A stretch of 64,000 nt of DNA from a virus: the IMG/VR virus record IMGVR_UViG_3300047564_006189, positions 1 to 64,000 of that record; one strand, 5' to 3'. The notes under the pieces were generated by a model. The model did not search any database. It was not told the DNA's origin and saw only the letters and a list, made by a program, of their open reading frames with translations. Of the stretch, positions 33,181 to 42,507 are shown in pieces; positions within the stretch are counted from its first letter, which is position 1; each line of letters starts with the position of its first letter. A program made the position numbers and the translations under genes.

Positions 33181-34191
33181 TTAAAACTGTAGTAAAGATT
33201 TTGCAGCAGGCAGTGTTTTTTGCGATTCTTCAGTTAGTAGCTTAGCTGCTGAACTCGACTTTTGATTTTGCATGCTAAGAATTTCAACATAGCTGCTGAC
33301 ATTCTCTGAAATTTTCTTGAGCTCATACTTTCCGAGAAATTTCTGGAAGTGAAATAAGGAAAATTTAGATCTTGCGGCAATAGCGTCATCAACCATCTCT
33401 GGCATGATGTTTCGTATTTCTTCAGGCTGACACGTTAAATCCATCAGCAGTTTGTTTTCTTGCCACAGCTCGCCCACGTTGAAGACAGTTTTAATGCCTG
33501 GGTCTAGTTCTGCTTCCCACTCATGACTAAACAGAGCTTGCCGGGCATATTCGTCGCGGTATGCTTCTTCTATTTTTGTTTTCCGTAACCTAGGATACGC
33601 GCTCATGACATTATCGCCAGAGTCACCTCTAAAACACTTTTCAAAAATGAAATAATCTGGGTCAAGCGGCTTCTTTGATTTTTTATCAACACCTACATTT
33701 TTATCTAATTTTCCAACAAACTTCACATTTGGTTGGCGATACAGCTGCAAGAAGTCATCATCACCCGAAACTATGTATAGTTCATCCTCAGCAGTGTTGA
33801 ACCGCTGACAATACGCCGCAATGCTATCATCACCTTCGAGAGATGCATGACCCAAACAAACTAGGCTGGTGTGCTCGCGTGCCATCTCCTCAAAGTTCTT
33901 AATTAATTCAAAGAACAAGTTCATTGATGGATCTTTTACACGATTTGCCTTGTACACCTGTTTGGAGATACATGCTTCAGATTTAGTATAATCTTTTCTC
34001 CAGTTGGCACGCCCCTCAAATGCCAACGCAATCTGTTGCGGTTTTAATTCTCTGGCGTATTTTGCTAGAACATTTAAAGTCATGTGCATGGCCAACCCTG
34101 CGGTGTCTTTTGGATCTGACGCACGATTGTACGAATTGACTGCGGCCACACTAAAAAGCAAATTTGAGGTGTCTACTACAAGGCGTCTCAT
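33181..34191 (-). CDS. rnh: 5'-3' exonuclease / RNase H, T4 Rnh type
   Basis: A 336-residue FEN/PIN-family nuclease that removes RNA primers from lagging-strand fragments. Acidic metal-binding clusters are visible: 'LVVDTSNLL' at 4-12, 'ASLEGDDSIAAYC', 'YIVSGDDDFLQL' and 'FRGDSGDNV', the last leading into the helix-3-turn-helix. Replication genes lie upstream. Length is close to T4 RNase H (305). Confidence 0.85.
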   Translation of the reverse strand: MRRLVVDTSNLLFSVAAVNSYNRASDPKDTAGLAMHMTLNVLAKYARELKPQQIALAFEGRANWRKDYTKSEACISKQVYKANRVKDPSMNLFFELIKNFEEMAREHTSLVCLGHASLEGDDSIAAYCQRFNTAEDELYIVSGDDDFLQLYRQPNVKFVGKLDKNVGVDKKSKKPLDPDYFIFEKCFRGDSGDNVMSAYPRLRKTKIEEAYRDEYARQALFSHEWEAELDPGIKTVFNVGELWQENKLLMDLTCQPEEIRNIMPEMVDDAIAARSKFSLFHFQKFLGKYELKKISENVSSYVEILSMQNQKSSSAAKLLTEESQKTLPAAKSLLQF

Positions 34192-34200
34192 TGTATTTCC

Positions 34201-34500
34201 TTATGTGCGAAGTTGATTTTCTGTGGAAAGCAAAGGGTGGGCTTCCGAATTGACATTCTCCTCAGGGTCAGGAAATTCCGAAGGCCGAAGCTGAGACGCA
34301 ACTAAAAATAACATAGCGGTTTCATGATCATTTGCACCGTTGATCCCGTTTCTTTTCAGATTTTCAATCAGGCCTTTGTTCCAATACATCTCAAATTTGA
34401 TTTGACCATCTTCACTAATTCCCGACGTGATGTATGCGACATATGGTTGTTTGGTTCTCTCAACCAAAAAATTGATCAGCCAATTAAGAATTTTTCTCAT
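34201..34500 (-). CDS. Hypothetical protein in the replication operon
   Basis: A 99-residue protein starting MRKILNWLINFLVERTKQPY. An amphipathic N-terminal helix is followed by 'GQIKFEMYWNKGL' and a polar tail. It overlaps the gene upstream by 4 nt and lies 9 nt before the RNase H gene. Unknown role. Confidence 0.55.
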   Translation of the reverse strand: MRKILNWLINFLVERTKQPYVAYITSGISEDGQIKFEMYWNKGLIENLKRNGINGANDHETAMLFLVASQLRPSEFPDPEENVNSEAHPLLSTENQLRT

Positions 34501-34964
34501 TGCGAACTCCTTACGACAACTGCGTTTTGAATAATAGATTTATTGAAATCACCTAATGCTTCTTTTAGTACTGGCACAAAAAGTTGTTCAGCGAAATGTG
34601 ATGAAAGCATCTGCAGTAGCGTCTGCTGGTCAACACAAAACTCGGTAGCCATTTGGTCTAAAATCGCGTATGAACATGTTTTCGTGTTGCCCAAAGAATC
34701 TTCCATCCAGATGCTAAGTACTTGATTGCTCGCATCGGCATTTTTATCGAGCACGATTCTTTTTGGCGTCCACTTATTTGCAAGATCAGCAAAAGAAGCA
34801 AAGTTCTTTAAAAGAAAAATAATATTGTTTAACTCTGCTTCGGATACAACAACTGAGCCATCTTGCATTTTACTAGAATGCCAGCGCATTTGTAGCTTTT
34901 CAACAAGAGTATTTGCTACGTCAATTTGTTTTTTTCCAATTGTTCCAATTACGCTCTTTGACAT
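34497..34964 (-). CDS. Hypothetical protein next to the sliding clamp
   Basis: A 155-residue, mostly helical protein (MSKSVIGTIGKKQIDVANTL). In T4 the clamp-loader small subunit (gp62) lies near the clamp, but I see no matching motif here and do not assign it. It follows the clamp gene directly (ATTT gap of 1 nt) and shares its operon. Confidence 0.55.
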   Translation of the reverse strand: MSKSVIGTIGKKQIDVANTLVEKLQMRWHSSKMQDGSVVVSEAELNNIIFLLKNFASFADLANKWTPKRIVLDKNADASNQVLSIWMEDSLGNTKTCSYAILDQMATEFCVDQQTLLQMLSSHFAEQLFVPVLKEALGDFNKSIIQNAVVVRSSQ

Positions 34965-35687
34965 TTAATCCACCTTTGAAATAACTGTTAAGAAATGACC
35001 ATTAATTTGTGTAGTCAGAGTTCCACTTTCGCCAATAATCAATTCGCATGTTTGTTTTTGCTTCAGCAGCGAAAGCAAGATGTTAGCTGGATAGTAATAC
35101 GCAAATGCTGGTTCTGGCGTATCTTTTTGTTCATTAACCCACTCCGCAGGTGTTTCAAGTGAAATTGAAAAAACATCGTTATTTGTGTCAGAACACTCAA
35201 ATAAAAGCTGACTGCCTTTTTTCGCAACCACGAGCGTTTTAGCATTCATAACGCGAACGGCTGAAACTATCATTTCAGCTTGTTCCTTGCTGACCTCAAC
35301 TCTCCAGCTTGGTGGATCATTTATTGCTTTTGGCGCGCGAATTATACTTGGCGCGGCACAGCGGAATTCAACTTTGGCTCCGCCGCCAGAAAGACGTAAA
35401 TGTGTAACTTCGTTTTTGGTTGGGTTGACTACGGCTTCAAGATCAAAATTCTTAGAGCTCTTTAATACATTCAAACGCGCAGACAGTACTGACATTCGAG
35501 CCAGCCCCAGCTTCGTTTCACCAAACTCAGGGATGCCACTCGAAGATAGTATTACGCAACTTTTCTCATCATTAATTCCACGAATCATACCATCTTCGAT
35601 AATAACATTTTCGATACCTACCGATGAGCATACCGAAATAATATTTTCAAAAAAATTCAACAGCTGTTGAGTATTATCTTTCATCAT
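34965..35687 (-). CDS. 45: DNA polymerase sliding clamp, T4 gp45 type
   Basis: A 240-residue processivity factor that tethers the polymerase and in T4 also activates late transcription. Length (T4 gp45 is 228) and position directly after the polymerase gene fit. It has the beta-rich pattern of clamps, for example 'GGGAKVEFRCAAPSIIRAP' and 'GHFLTVISKVD' at the C-terminus. AAAGGA precedes two adjacent ATG codons. The assignment rests partly on context. Confidence 0.8.
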   Translation of the reverse strand: MMKDNTQQLLNFFENIISVCSSVGIENVIIEDGMIRGINDEKSCVILSSSGIPEFGETKLGLARMSVLSARLNVLKSSKNFDLEAVVNPTKNEVTHLRLSGGGAKVEFRCAAPSIIRAPKAINDPPSWRVEVSKEQAEMIVSAVRVMNAKTLVVAKKGSQLLFECSDTNNDVFSISLETPAEWVNEQKDTPEPAFAYYYPANILLSLLKQKQTCELIIGESGTLTTQINGHFLTVISKVD

Positions 35688-35694
35688 TTTTCCT

Positions 35695-38376
35695 TTAGAA
35701 AACTAAAACACTTTTCAGATGCGTGCCATACGGAGTTGGTACTTCCTGCCCGAGCGCAGAAAAGATTCCTTCCAGTTTTGAATCAATCATTTTTTGTTCA
35801 GTTTTCTTAACATCAATTTTGAACTTAGAAAACCATGGTGGAAACTTTGTCATTTCGGCAGGAATTGCGATGCTTTCTAGATTTCTATCATTTTTGACTA
35901 GATAATAGATTAAAACCTTATCACCAGAATTTATCAATGACGCGCCAGCACCTTCGTATTCCAACGCCATCTCATTATAATTGACTGATGCCCTAACGTG
36001 ACCTGGCAGTTTAGCCCGACCAAGGCCTGATTTTTCTTTGGCCTTCCATTCTTCATAAAATTTATCAAGGTTATTTACTGCCTTCGAAACCCCAATCGAG
36101 ATCAAATCACTATCACTTACTGAATTTCTAAGCAGGCCGTAACGAGATTCATTTATGAATTTTTCAAGCTCTTGATAAGATTTGCCATCTAGAATCTGCT
36201 GCAACACCTGTTTAAGGAAGTTCTGAATAACTTTTGGCGTGTCTGATTTTTTAACTTCAGAGCCCATCGATTTTAACTTGTTAACTGTGGCACCTTCTAG
36301 GTCGACAACTTTGATGACGTATTTTTTCTTCGCTTGGAATAATGCTCGTTCACCAACAAGTTCGCGTGCAGCTTTAATTAGATCATCATAACCTGGTGTG
36401 CACAGGAAAGCTTCACGCATAAAATCCTTGAATGAATCATTAATTCCGTTTGCGACAGCATCTGCAATTTCTACTGCGCTTTCTTTATCTGTTGTGAATG
36501 TTTGATAATAACACGAATCCGTGTCAGAGTAGATGATCGCCATGGAGTCAATATGATAATCATGTTGAACTTTACCCTTTTTATCGACACTGGTTGTTTT
36601 TACGAGTTGCTGTCTGGCACCAGTTAAAATTTCACCGGCTGTTTCAATCATGTGAGTTGTAATTTGCCGGCCAGTTGCCGTCACGCTGGCACCCATTCTT
36701 TCATCAAAGAACGCAAAGAACGCGTTCAATAAAGCACCATAAGCTGAGTTCAGCGAAATCTTTTTGGTGTGTTGTAACAAATCATAATGCGCCACGTTCT
36801 TTTCGGCCTCGGCAATTTCTGCCTCAGGCGCATTTGATTTTATGAGTTCCTTAAGCTTGATGCTCCATTCTTTCTTCTTCTTCTGAAGATCTTTTCGAGC
36901 GGCGAACCATGCGGTCAACACCGCGGCCACGGCACCTTGGCCTGAACTCTGATCGAACACTGTGCCATACGCTGAAACTGCCCACTGCTTTTGTTTTAGC
37001 AGGTCATACCATTCAGCGCCAGTTGCCTCATACGTATCAAGATTTTCCATTTCAAGCAGGTGGATCTTATCATCTTTTTTCCAGATGCCGCGCCAGTCTT
37101 CTTCTTTATTTGTGAATTGGCCGATAATTTTTTCGGATGAAATGTTCAATGATCTGATAACTGATGGGTATAGCGAGTTAATGTCAACTGAGCCAACCCA
37201 CTCATGCAGCCCAACTTTTGGCGTCATAACAATCGCACCTTCAACCTTTCCAGTATTTGGGCGAGTGATTTTGTCAGGCATAACTTTATTCATCACGTTA
37301 TGCACATAGTTGATGATGCCGGTCTCAACGTATTTCACCGTGCCAAGAACTGCCTCAACCGGCACGGTGTTTTCATGAGACATTTGATTTGCTAGCGCGA
37401 TGAATTTAAATTTCTGATCGAGCCTCTTTAGAATTTCAGTGTCACGTACGTTGTACTTGATGAAGTGAATGAAATCATTTTTGTACAAGTCTTCAAGCGT
37501 GCCTTCATATTCCAACTTTGGGATATCCAATTCTTCTTCGGCGATCGCGCCAAGCGAAAAAGAAACTCGACCTTCGAAGGTAAATTTTTTAAATAGCGCC
37601 AGATAGTCAAGGTGGATTCGACCGCTTAGGCTTGCATTAATCTGTTCTTTGCCAAATCTTTCAACGGTATCGAATCGCGGTGGTAGGGCGCCGAGGAAAC
37701 ACCAGCGGTTCATGGCTTTTCGCCCGAGAACCATTTCTGTTCTTTTTAGCAAGTACGGCAAGTCAAAGAATTCTGAGTTCCAGCCTGAGATCAAATCGCT
37801 GTCGTCGATAAGATCAAGAGTTGAATAAATTAATTCGGCTTCATCCTTGGCGATAATCAAGTTAGTCTTGATTTCTGGCATCATCTCGTCAAATTGCTTA
37901 ACGATGTCGCCTTTCCAACCTTTCGGTGGAACAACTATCGTGACAAATTCGTCAAGCCACTGATGATACAACGTAATTGCGTTGATTGGTGCATACGGAT
38001 TTTCTGGACTTGAGAAGCCAATGTTCCGGTCATAATCAACTTCGATATCAAGAAAAGTATAATTAAGACTTGGTGTCGGTGCCTGATAGTATTCATTCAT
38101 CAGGACTTTTGCGGTTGGGTTGATGTCAGATTCAAACCGTCTTTCGTGTTTGAACTTGGCGGCCTCAAATTCTGCCTTACAATCAAAATCCAATCGTGTC
38201 AGTGTGTGACCAAACAATGAAGTGTGTTTGCCTTTATCATCCTCAACATAAAAGTAATAGGGCGCGTCGTACCGAATCATTTTCCGCCCGGTAGGTCCAC
38301 GCTCCCAGACCAGCACCTGCTCCGTTTCATAGTCGGCGCAGGCGCTGATGTAACCAAGTTTTTGTTTATCAGTCAT
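35695..38376 (-). CDS. 43: DNA polymerase, family B (T4 gp43 type)
   Basis: An 893-residue replicative polymerase with proofreading. Exonuclease motifs: Asp110/Glu112 in 'FLDIEVDYD', 'GWNSEFFDLP' (198-207) and 'YNVRDTEIL' (308-316). Polymerase motifs: A 'SVDINSLYPS' (396-405), B 'KKISLNSAYGALLN' (538-551), C 'YSDTDS' (616-621). All catalytic acids are present. The start overlaps the end of the DsbA-like gene; the clamp gene follows 7 nt on. Confidence 0.97.
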   Translation of the reverse strand: MTDKQKLGYISACADYETEQVLVWERGPTGRKMIRYDAPYYFYVEDDKGKHTSLFGHTLTRLDFDCKAEFEAAKFKHERRFESDINPTAKVLMNEYYQAPTPSLNYTFLDIEVDYDRNIGFSSPENPYAPINAITLYHQWLDEFVTIVVPPKGWKGDIVKQFDEMMPEIKTNLIIAKDEAELIYSTLDLIDDSDLISGWNSEFFDLPYLLKRTEMVLGRKAMNRWCFLGALPPRFDTVERFGKEQINASLSGRIHLDYLALFKKFTFEGRVSFSLGAIAEEELDIPKLEYEGTLEDLYKNDFIHFIKYNVRDTEILKRLDQKFKFIALANQMSHENTVPVEAVLGTVKYVETGIINYVHNVMNKVMPDKITRPNTGKVEGAIVMTPKVGLHEWVGSVDINSLYPSVIRSLNISSEKIIGQFTNKEEDWRGIWKKDDKIHLLEMENLDTYEATGAEWYDLLKQKQWAVSAYGTVFDQSSGQGAVAAVLTAWFAARKDLQKKKKEWSIKLKELIKSNAPEAEIAEAEKNVAHYDLLQHTKKISLNSAYGALLNAFFAFFDERMGASVTATGRQITTHMIETAGEILTGARQQLVKTTSVDKKGKVQHDYHIDSMAIIYSDTDSCYYQTFTTDKESAVEIADAVANGINDSFKDFMREAFLCTPGYDDLIKAARELVGERALFQAKKKYVIKVVDLEGATVNKLKSMGSEVKKSDTPKVIQNFLKQVLQQILDGKSYQELEKFINESRYGLLRNSVSDSDLISIGVSKAVNNLDKFYEEWKAKEKSGLGRAKLPGHVRASVNYNEMALEYEGAGASLINSGDKVLIYYLVKNDRNLESIAIPAEMTKFPPWFSKFKIDVKKTEQKMIDSKLEGIFSALGQEVPTPYGTHLKSVLVF

Positions 38377-38695
38377 TAGTGCCAGTGCGACGGCTTGAAC
38401 TTGAAAGGAGAAGAGTTAGAACTGCTTCCCATTTTTCAATTTCAGTTTGCGCTTCCGCGAAGTCATTGTTGAAGTACATTTTTACGAGCTTGTTGAAGTC
38501 TTTACCTGAGATGCCGATTTTTTCTTGGGCGTCATCACGAAGCGCCTTGATGCTTTCAGCTTCATCTGCCATCCGTGTTTTTGCTGCGACCGCTTCGTCA
38601 ATAAAGACTTGCAGCTTTTCTTTTTCGCTTGGGTTATTCAGGATAGAAACAAGATCTTGAGCTTGCTTTTTTGCTGCTTTCTTTTGGCGGGCCAT
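38369..38695 (-). CDS. dsbA: DsbA-like dsDNA-binding protein
   Basis: A 108-residue protein. The C-terminal half 'ALRDDAQEKIGISGKDFNKL' then 'VKMYFNNDFAEAQTEIEKWE' follows the pattern of T4 DsbA (D-x-A-x-E-x-G-x-x-G-K-x-F-N-x-L). T4 DsbA binds DNA near late promoters. The N-terminus is Lys-rich (MARQKKAAKKQAQD). It precedes and overlaps the polymerase gene by 8 nt. GGAG ribosome site. Confidence 0.75.
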   Translation of the reverse strand: MARQKKAAKKQAQDLVSILNNPSEKEKLQVFIDEAVAAKTRMADEAESIKALRDDAQEKIGISGKDFNKLVKMYFNNDFAEAQTEIEKWEAVLTLLLSSSSRRTGTND

Positions 38696-38775
38696 AACGC
38701 TCTCCTTTATGAATATGAATATACGAATTGGTCAATACCAACAGTTAGATTGTAATACATGAAAGACAATTATTG

Positions 38776-39213
38776 CTAATTTGCGTGATTTTTTTTGCTA
38801 AAACTTTTTTCGGCAAGTTCAAACTTTAGCTCGCTTTGCAGTTTGACCACGCTGGCGCTAAAACACGTAGGTAAGTCCGCCGCTGGGTTCTTGCCTATGT
38901 AAGATTTGTCAACAAGATAAAATTTTGCAACTGAGACTTCCTTTGCACTGGAGTTTTTTAATTCACCCGGTTCTGCGGTATCCCAGAGAATTTTATATGA
39001 GTTATCTCCAATTTCATTAATTTCTGTCATTACTGCTTTTACTAAATTTGCGCATGTCAGCACACAATCTTCAGGATTTTTGTATATTTTAGAAACTACC
39101 GTAATATCATGAGAATCTACTATCTTTGAAAATAAACTAAGTTTTTTAAAATCAGATACTGTGTTAATTAGACAATAATAACGATAATACGGCGTGGTGC
39201 TAGTGGAGGACAT
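38776..39213 (-). CDS. Hypothetical protein
   Basis: A 145-residue protein (MSSTSTTPYYRYYCLINTVS) of mixed composition. It forms an overlapping trio with the genes at 39200 and 39610 (overlaps of 14 and 4 nt), so the three are probably made together. No motif recognised. Confidence 0.55.
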   Translation of the reverse strand: MSSTSTTPYYRYYCLINTVSDFKKLSLFSKIVDSHDITVVSKIYKNPEDCVLTCANLVKAVMTEINEIGDNSYKILWDTAEPGELKNSSAKEVSVAKFYLVDKSYIGKNPAADLPTCFSASVVKLQSELKFELAEKSFSKKNHAN

Positions 39214-39613
39214 GATTTGAACTCTCCCTTAAAGAATCTTTCTCGGCGACATATTCATCGTGCGAAATAATTGAAAAAACTTTTCCGATTAAATTTGACG
39301 TGGAAACTACTTCACCGTCAGTTGCTAAAATCAGCAATTTTAAAAAATTGTCGCCGAGCTCAATAAAGCTGTTGTCCTCAAATTTATCTTCTTCTTCTCT
39401 GACTGGATATTCAGCAGAATTAAATTTGTACATAACGTCTTCAGAATTTAAATTCTCGAGCGTTTTATTCAAGGCACCAACTGCCTCAATGTCTGAATAA
39501 AAACCGTCTGATGAAATTACTATTTGCTCCATTCCAAATTCATTAAGTTCTGCCGGAAGCTGATCTGCCGTGAGCGATAAAAGATAAAAATACTTTTCGT
39601 TTTGTTGTGTCAT
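39200..39613 (-). CDS. Hypothetical protein
   Basis: A 137-residue acidic protein (MTQQNEKYFYLLSLTADQLP). It has the same opening pattern as its neighbour at 38776 (a short Tyr-rich strand followed by 'L(S/I)xT'), so they could be distant relatives. Part of the overlapping trio. Unknown function. Confidence 0.55.
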   Translation of the reverse strand: MTQQNEKYFYLLSLTADQLPAELNEFGMEQIVISSDGFYSDIEAVGALNKTLENLNSEDVMYKFNSAEYPVREEEDKFEDNSFIELGDNFLKLLILATDGEVVSTSNLIGKVFSIISHDEYVAEKDSLRESSNHVLH

Positions 39614-40689
39614 ACGGGTCCAATAATATACGGGTTAATTGCTTTTTGCACGAGTTCAGAAGTTCCTGAAATTTGATTTTTTTCGGCAGTGCTGTTAACC
39701 AACACTGTTGGAAAAATTACTGGCCATACTGGTTTTTCTGTCCTGGCACTAAGAAGCAAATTTAATTTCTCACCCGCCGGGGCAAATAACCATTCTGCAG
39801 TAATTTCAGAAAATTTTACAACAGAAGACAGCTCTCTGTCAACTGGTGAATACGGAGAATATGCTAACATTATATAGGCCACGTCGGTCATTGGTGCTGT
39901 GTTAGCTGATAGTGACATGAGTTGCAATTCTTCACCTTGCTTAAGCAATGTGGACAGATTGCCGTACGTGAATAACTTATATGTTGACCCAAACATATTA
40001 ACTTTTGTAACATTTGACCAGCTGCTACTGCCAGGCGTAACATTATTCGTAAGGGTTAAATTGAAGCTTGGGGCTGTTGTTGCTCGCGTGACATTTATTT
40101 TAATCTGCAGTGTTTCTGCAGTCAGCGCAGGAGAAAATGAAATCGTTTGAGATGCTAAGTCGGCAGTCCAACTAGTAGTGTTTAACTTGACGCTGTTAAC
40201 AATAACTTCTACTGTGTCTGCGGCTTCAAAAAATAATGTTTTGCTTTCAGGACTATTGTCACGGCCAGAAATAAATGAAACAGTCCCGCCGCGATAAAAA
40301 ATAAATGGTGTAAATGTAGAAGGATCTACTTGACGTTTTTTAGCAACTGCGATTATTGAAGTTGCAGTCGTCGCGGCGTCAGGAATTGCAACAGTTAATT
40401 CTCCAGCAGCACCAGTTATTAAAGAAATTGGCGGCAGCTCGCGCTGAGATACTGCAGCTGCGCTTATTGCGACTTGCTCCCGTGGCAACCAATCTTCAGT
40501 TGTGCTATCTGCTGCCGGTGAAGTTGCAACGATATTTCTGGTGTTTTTACTGCCAATCGGATATAATTTTCCTTCGCATCCAAGAGTTATGTTGCACTTA
40601 GTAAATTTGACTGACGTGATTCTATTTTCTTCGTCAATTGTTCTTTTACACAGATTGCACTTATACGTTATAAACCGAGTAGTTGTCAT
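39610..40689 (-). CDS. Hypothetical virion-like protein with N-terminal zinc ribbon
   Basis: A 359-residue protein. The first ~45 residues contain CxxC (CNLC) followed by two more Cys ('FTKCNITLGCEG'), a likely zinc ribbon. The rest is Ser/Thr/Ala-rich and beta-like ('ITLTNNVTPGSSSW...'), typical of virion or appendage proteins. The combination is unusual. It heads the trio 40689 to 38776. Confidence 0.55.
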   Translation of the reverse strand: MTTTRFITYKCNLCKRTIDEENRITSVKFTKCNITLGCEGKLYPIGSKNTRNIVATSPAADSTTEDWLPREQVAISAAAVSQRELPPISLITGAAGELTVAIPDAATTATSIIAVAKKRQVDPSTFTPFIFYRGGTVSFISGRDNSPESKTLFFEAADTVEVIVNSVKLNTTSWTADLASQTISFSPALTAETLQIKINVTRATTAPSFNLTLTNNVTPGSSSWSNVTKVNMFGSTYKLFTYGNLSTLLKQGEELQLMSLSANTAPMTDVAYIMLAYSPYSPVDRELSSVVKFSEITAEWLFAPAGEKLNLLLSARTEKPVWPVIFPTVLVNSTAEKNQISGTSELVQKAINPYIIGPV

Positions 40690-40922
40690 TTTATTTAAGC
40701 TCTTTACTGTATTTCAAACTGTAAATTTATTCTCAGCTTGACGTGTTTAATATATTCAATTCAGCCAATTTGGGATTATATTGTCTGGGCAGCACCACGG
40801 TTAATCCGTAATTCAAATATGTTTGCTCGCCACGTTCTTATTTATTTTTATTTAGTTTGCTTTTAACCGTTAATGCGTAAACTGATATAAAGTTTAAAGT
40901 GCAAGTCAACTTAACAATAATT
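40690..40922 (-). other. 233-nt gap with a possible gene remnant
   Basis: No complete gene. Between 40733 and 40837 one minus-strand frame reads ERGEQTYLNYGLTVVLPRQY and on to NTSS-stop. It is protein-like but has no ATG and follows an in-frame stop; a TTG at 40816 is the only plausible start. AT-rich AAATAAATA-like sequences precede it. It may be the 3' stub of a lost gene or a 27-residue TTG-started peptide. Confidence 0.3.
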
Positions 40923-41120
40923 TTATTCTTGAGCGTCGTCAGCCGAATCTTCACAAATTTCGTATAAATCTTCGCGCCTAACCCATTTTTTCCAGCCAAT
41001 GTCTTTGTCTAATGGCGTAATTTCTAAAAGAGTAAACTGGCGATTGCTGACTTGTTTAACTGCACTTCGTCCAGTTAATACAATTTCTTGATTCTCATAC
41101 ACAAAAGTCTTCTTAGACAT
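40923..41120 (-). CDS. Small hypothetical phage protein
   Basis: A 65-residue protein (MSKKTFVYENQEIVLTGRSA). It has an SH3-like ending 'WKKWVRREDLYEI' and an acidic tail. It overlaps the exonuclease gene by 8 nt, so it is co-translated with it. Confidence 0.55.
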   Translation of the reverse strand: MSKKTFVYENQEIVLTGRSAVKQVSNRQFTLLEITPLDKDIGWKKWVRREDLYEICEDSADDAQE

Positions 41121-41727
41121 TACCAAGCGCCTCGTTAACCAACAACCTGACAGACTTTACTACTTCAAGTGTGTACAGCGCGTCTTCAAGTGGATCATGA
41201 TTGCCGCGTTTTTCTAAGCCAACTAGTTCAAAAAGGTGGTCTGATTTATACTTGCCGAATGCAATGAGCCCCATGCCAGACGTGTCAAGTAAAACATGAT
41301 GAACATCAAACATCAGACCGTGCGGCTGAAGAAGCTGGCGGGTGAAGCTGATGTCAAAACCAACGTTGTGGCCGAGCACCATAATTTTTGGGCTTGGACC
41401 AAAGTATTTGATAATTAGCTCGGCCAAATCTGCGGCTGCCTCTTCTTGTGTTATTCCATTTTCTTCAAGAAATCCACGAGTCATGCCGTGGATTCTTTGC
41501 GCGTCGGCGCTCCACTTGTATTTTGCTGGTTCATATTTGACATATCGTTTTAATGTGTCAACTACTTCAAAATCAGACAGCCTAAAAATTACTGCACCAA
41601 AAGCAATCCCTTGGTACTCAAGAGAGCTATCTCCGCCAAAATTGGAACCGGTTGTTTCCCAGTCGATACACAAGGCCAAGTTCGGAATTGCTCCACCCTT
41701 AGTAATTTGCTGCTGTTTATTTTGCAT
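41113..41727 (-). CDS. DEDDh 3'-5' exonuclease (DnaQ/DexA-like)
   Basis: A 204-residue exonuclease. Motif I is 'CIDWETTGS' with Asp22 and Glu24, motif II 'GHNVGFDISF', motif III 'HDPLEDALYTL' with His and Asp five apart (DEDDh). It most resembles T4 DexA, which degrades DNA or RNA 3' ends; T4 DexA itself is about 227 residues. AAGGA lies 8 nt before the chosen ATG. It overlaps the upstream kinase-like gene by 11 nt. Confidence 0.85.
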   Translation of the reverse strand: MQNKQQQITKGGAIPNLALCIDWETTGSNFGGDSSLEYQGIAFGAVIFRLSDFEVVDTLKRYVKYEPAKYKWSADAQRIHGMTRGFLEENGITQEEAAADLAELIIKYFGPSPKIMVLGHNVGFDISFTRQLLQPHGLMFDVHHVLLDTSGMGLIAFGKYKSDHLFELVGLEKRGNHDPLEDALYTLEVVKSVRLLVNEALGNV

Positions 41728-42361
41728 GATGTAGGTCCTTTGCAAAATTCTTAATTTGCGTAACGCGGTACGCGCGTTCAGAATATGAGATCATTTTAAT
41801 AGGAGGTCCCAAGAGCGAAGTGCTCAACATTAAAATTTCGTCTTGAATCCACTGCCGTGAATCGTATCCTGCTCTATTTGCGTCTTGTTCAAAAATAACA
41901 CCGTCATTTATTAAAAATAAAGCGACTCCACTGTAAAGCTGAGACTGCATGATTAGGCATTTTTTAGTAAATGCATCTGTCCAAAGTCGGAGTTCTTCTC
42001 GATACTCGGATGGCAGATGCCATGATCTTTCACTCGACAAAACTTTTTTAACCCACAAGTGCGTGTACGCCGCAACATCAAATAGTGAACGCTCAACAAT
42101 TATTGTTTTATTCTTTAATCTTGGGTTGTCTAGAAGCTCGCCGTCGTGGTCAACCTTTTGACCTAAAATTTCCATTTGGAACTCAATAAGTTGTTCAGGA
42201 GTTTCATATGCTTCTTCTAAAGTAGAATAACCAAACTTTTTTTGGACAGAACGACTGACTTTGAAATCGTCAACATAAAAATCTTGAACTGATTTTAAGT
42301 CATTGATTGTAGTACTTTTCCCGGTACTGTGAGTTCCGCTAAAAGCAATCATTTTTGCCAT
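41717..42361 (-). CDS. P-loop NTPase / kinase-like protein (NadR-like AAA_28)
   Basis: A 214-residue protein. Walker A is GTHSTGKST at 9-17, and 'TIIVERSLFDVAAYTHLW' resembles the DR(S/x)-type motif of nucleoside or nucleotide kinases. This looks like the AAA_28/NadR-like ATPase group found in many T4-like phages. The substrate is unknown. It follows an extended -10 promoter and leads into the exonuclease gene. Confidence 0.75.
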   Translation of the reverse strand: MAKMIAFSGTHSTGKSTTINDLKSVQDFYVDDFKVSRSVQKKFGYSTLEEAYETPEQLIEFQMEILGQKVDHDGELLDNPRLKNKTIIVERSLFDVAAYTHLWVKKVLSSERSWHLPSEYREELRLWTDAFTKKCLIMQSQLYSGVALFLINDGVIFEQDANRAGYDSRQWIQDEILMLSTSLLGPPIKMISYSERAYRVTQIKNFAKDLHHAK

Positions 42362-42394
42362 TATTTGTCCCTGTAGATAATATACTTATGGTGC

Positions 42395-42400
42395 ATTATA
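42395..42400 (-). promoter_or_regulatory. Extended -10 promoter candidate
   Basis: Minus-strand GTGATATAAT (TGnTATAAT) about 35 nt before the ATG at 42361. The -35 is poor. Confidence 0.45.
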
Positions 42401-42455
42401 TCACGAAATTTGAAAATAAACAGCTTTTTTGCTTATTTCTTACTTAAAGAAACAA

Positions 42456-42492
42456 GGGCAATTCAACAGAAGTCAAATCTGTCGAATTGCCC
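42456..42492 (-). terminator. Terminator after the 726-aa structural gene
   Basis: Stem GGGCAATTC / GAATTGCCC extended by ACAGA / TCTGT with one A-C mismatch, then T-rich sequence on the minus strand. It lies 16 nt past the stop at 42508. Confidence 0.8.
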
Positions 42493-42507
42493 TATCTCAT
42501 TAGGCTT

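Noticed and set aside
34497-34964. Clamp loader small subunit gp62
   Set aside because: Only its position beside the clamp gene suggests this; no sequence feature supports it, so it stays hypothetical.
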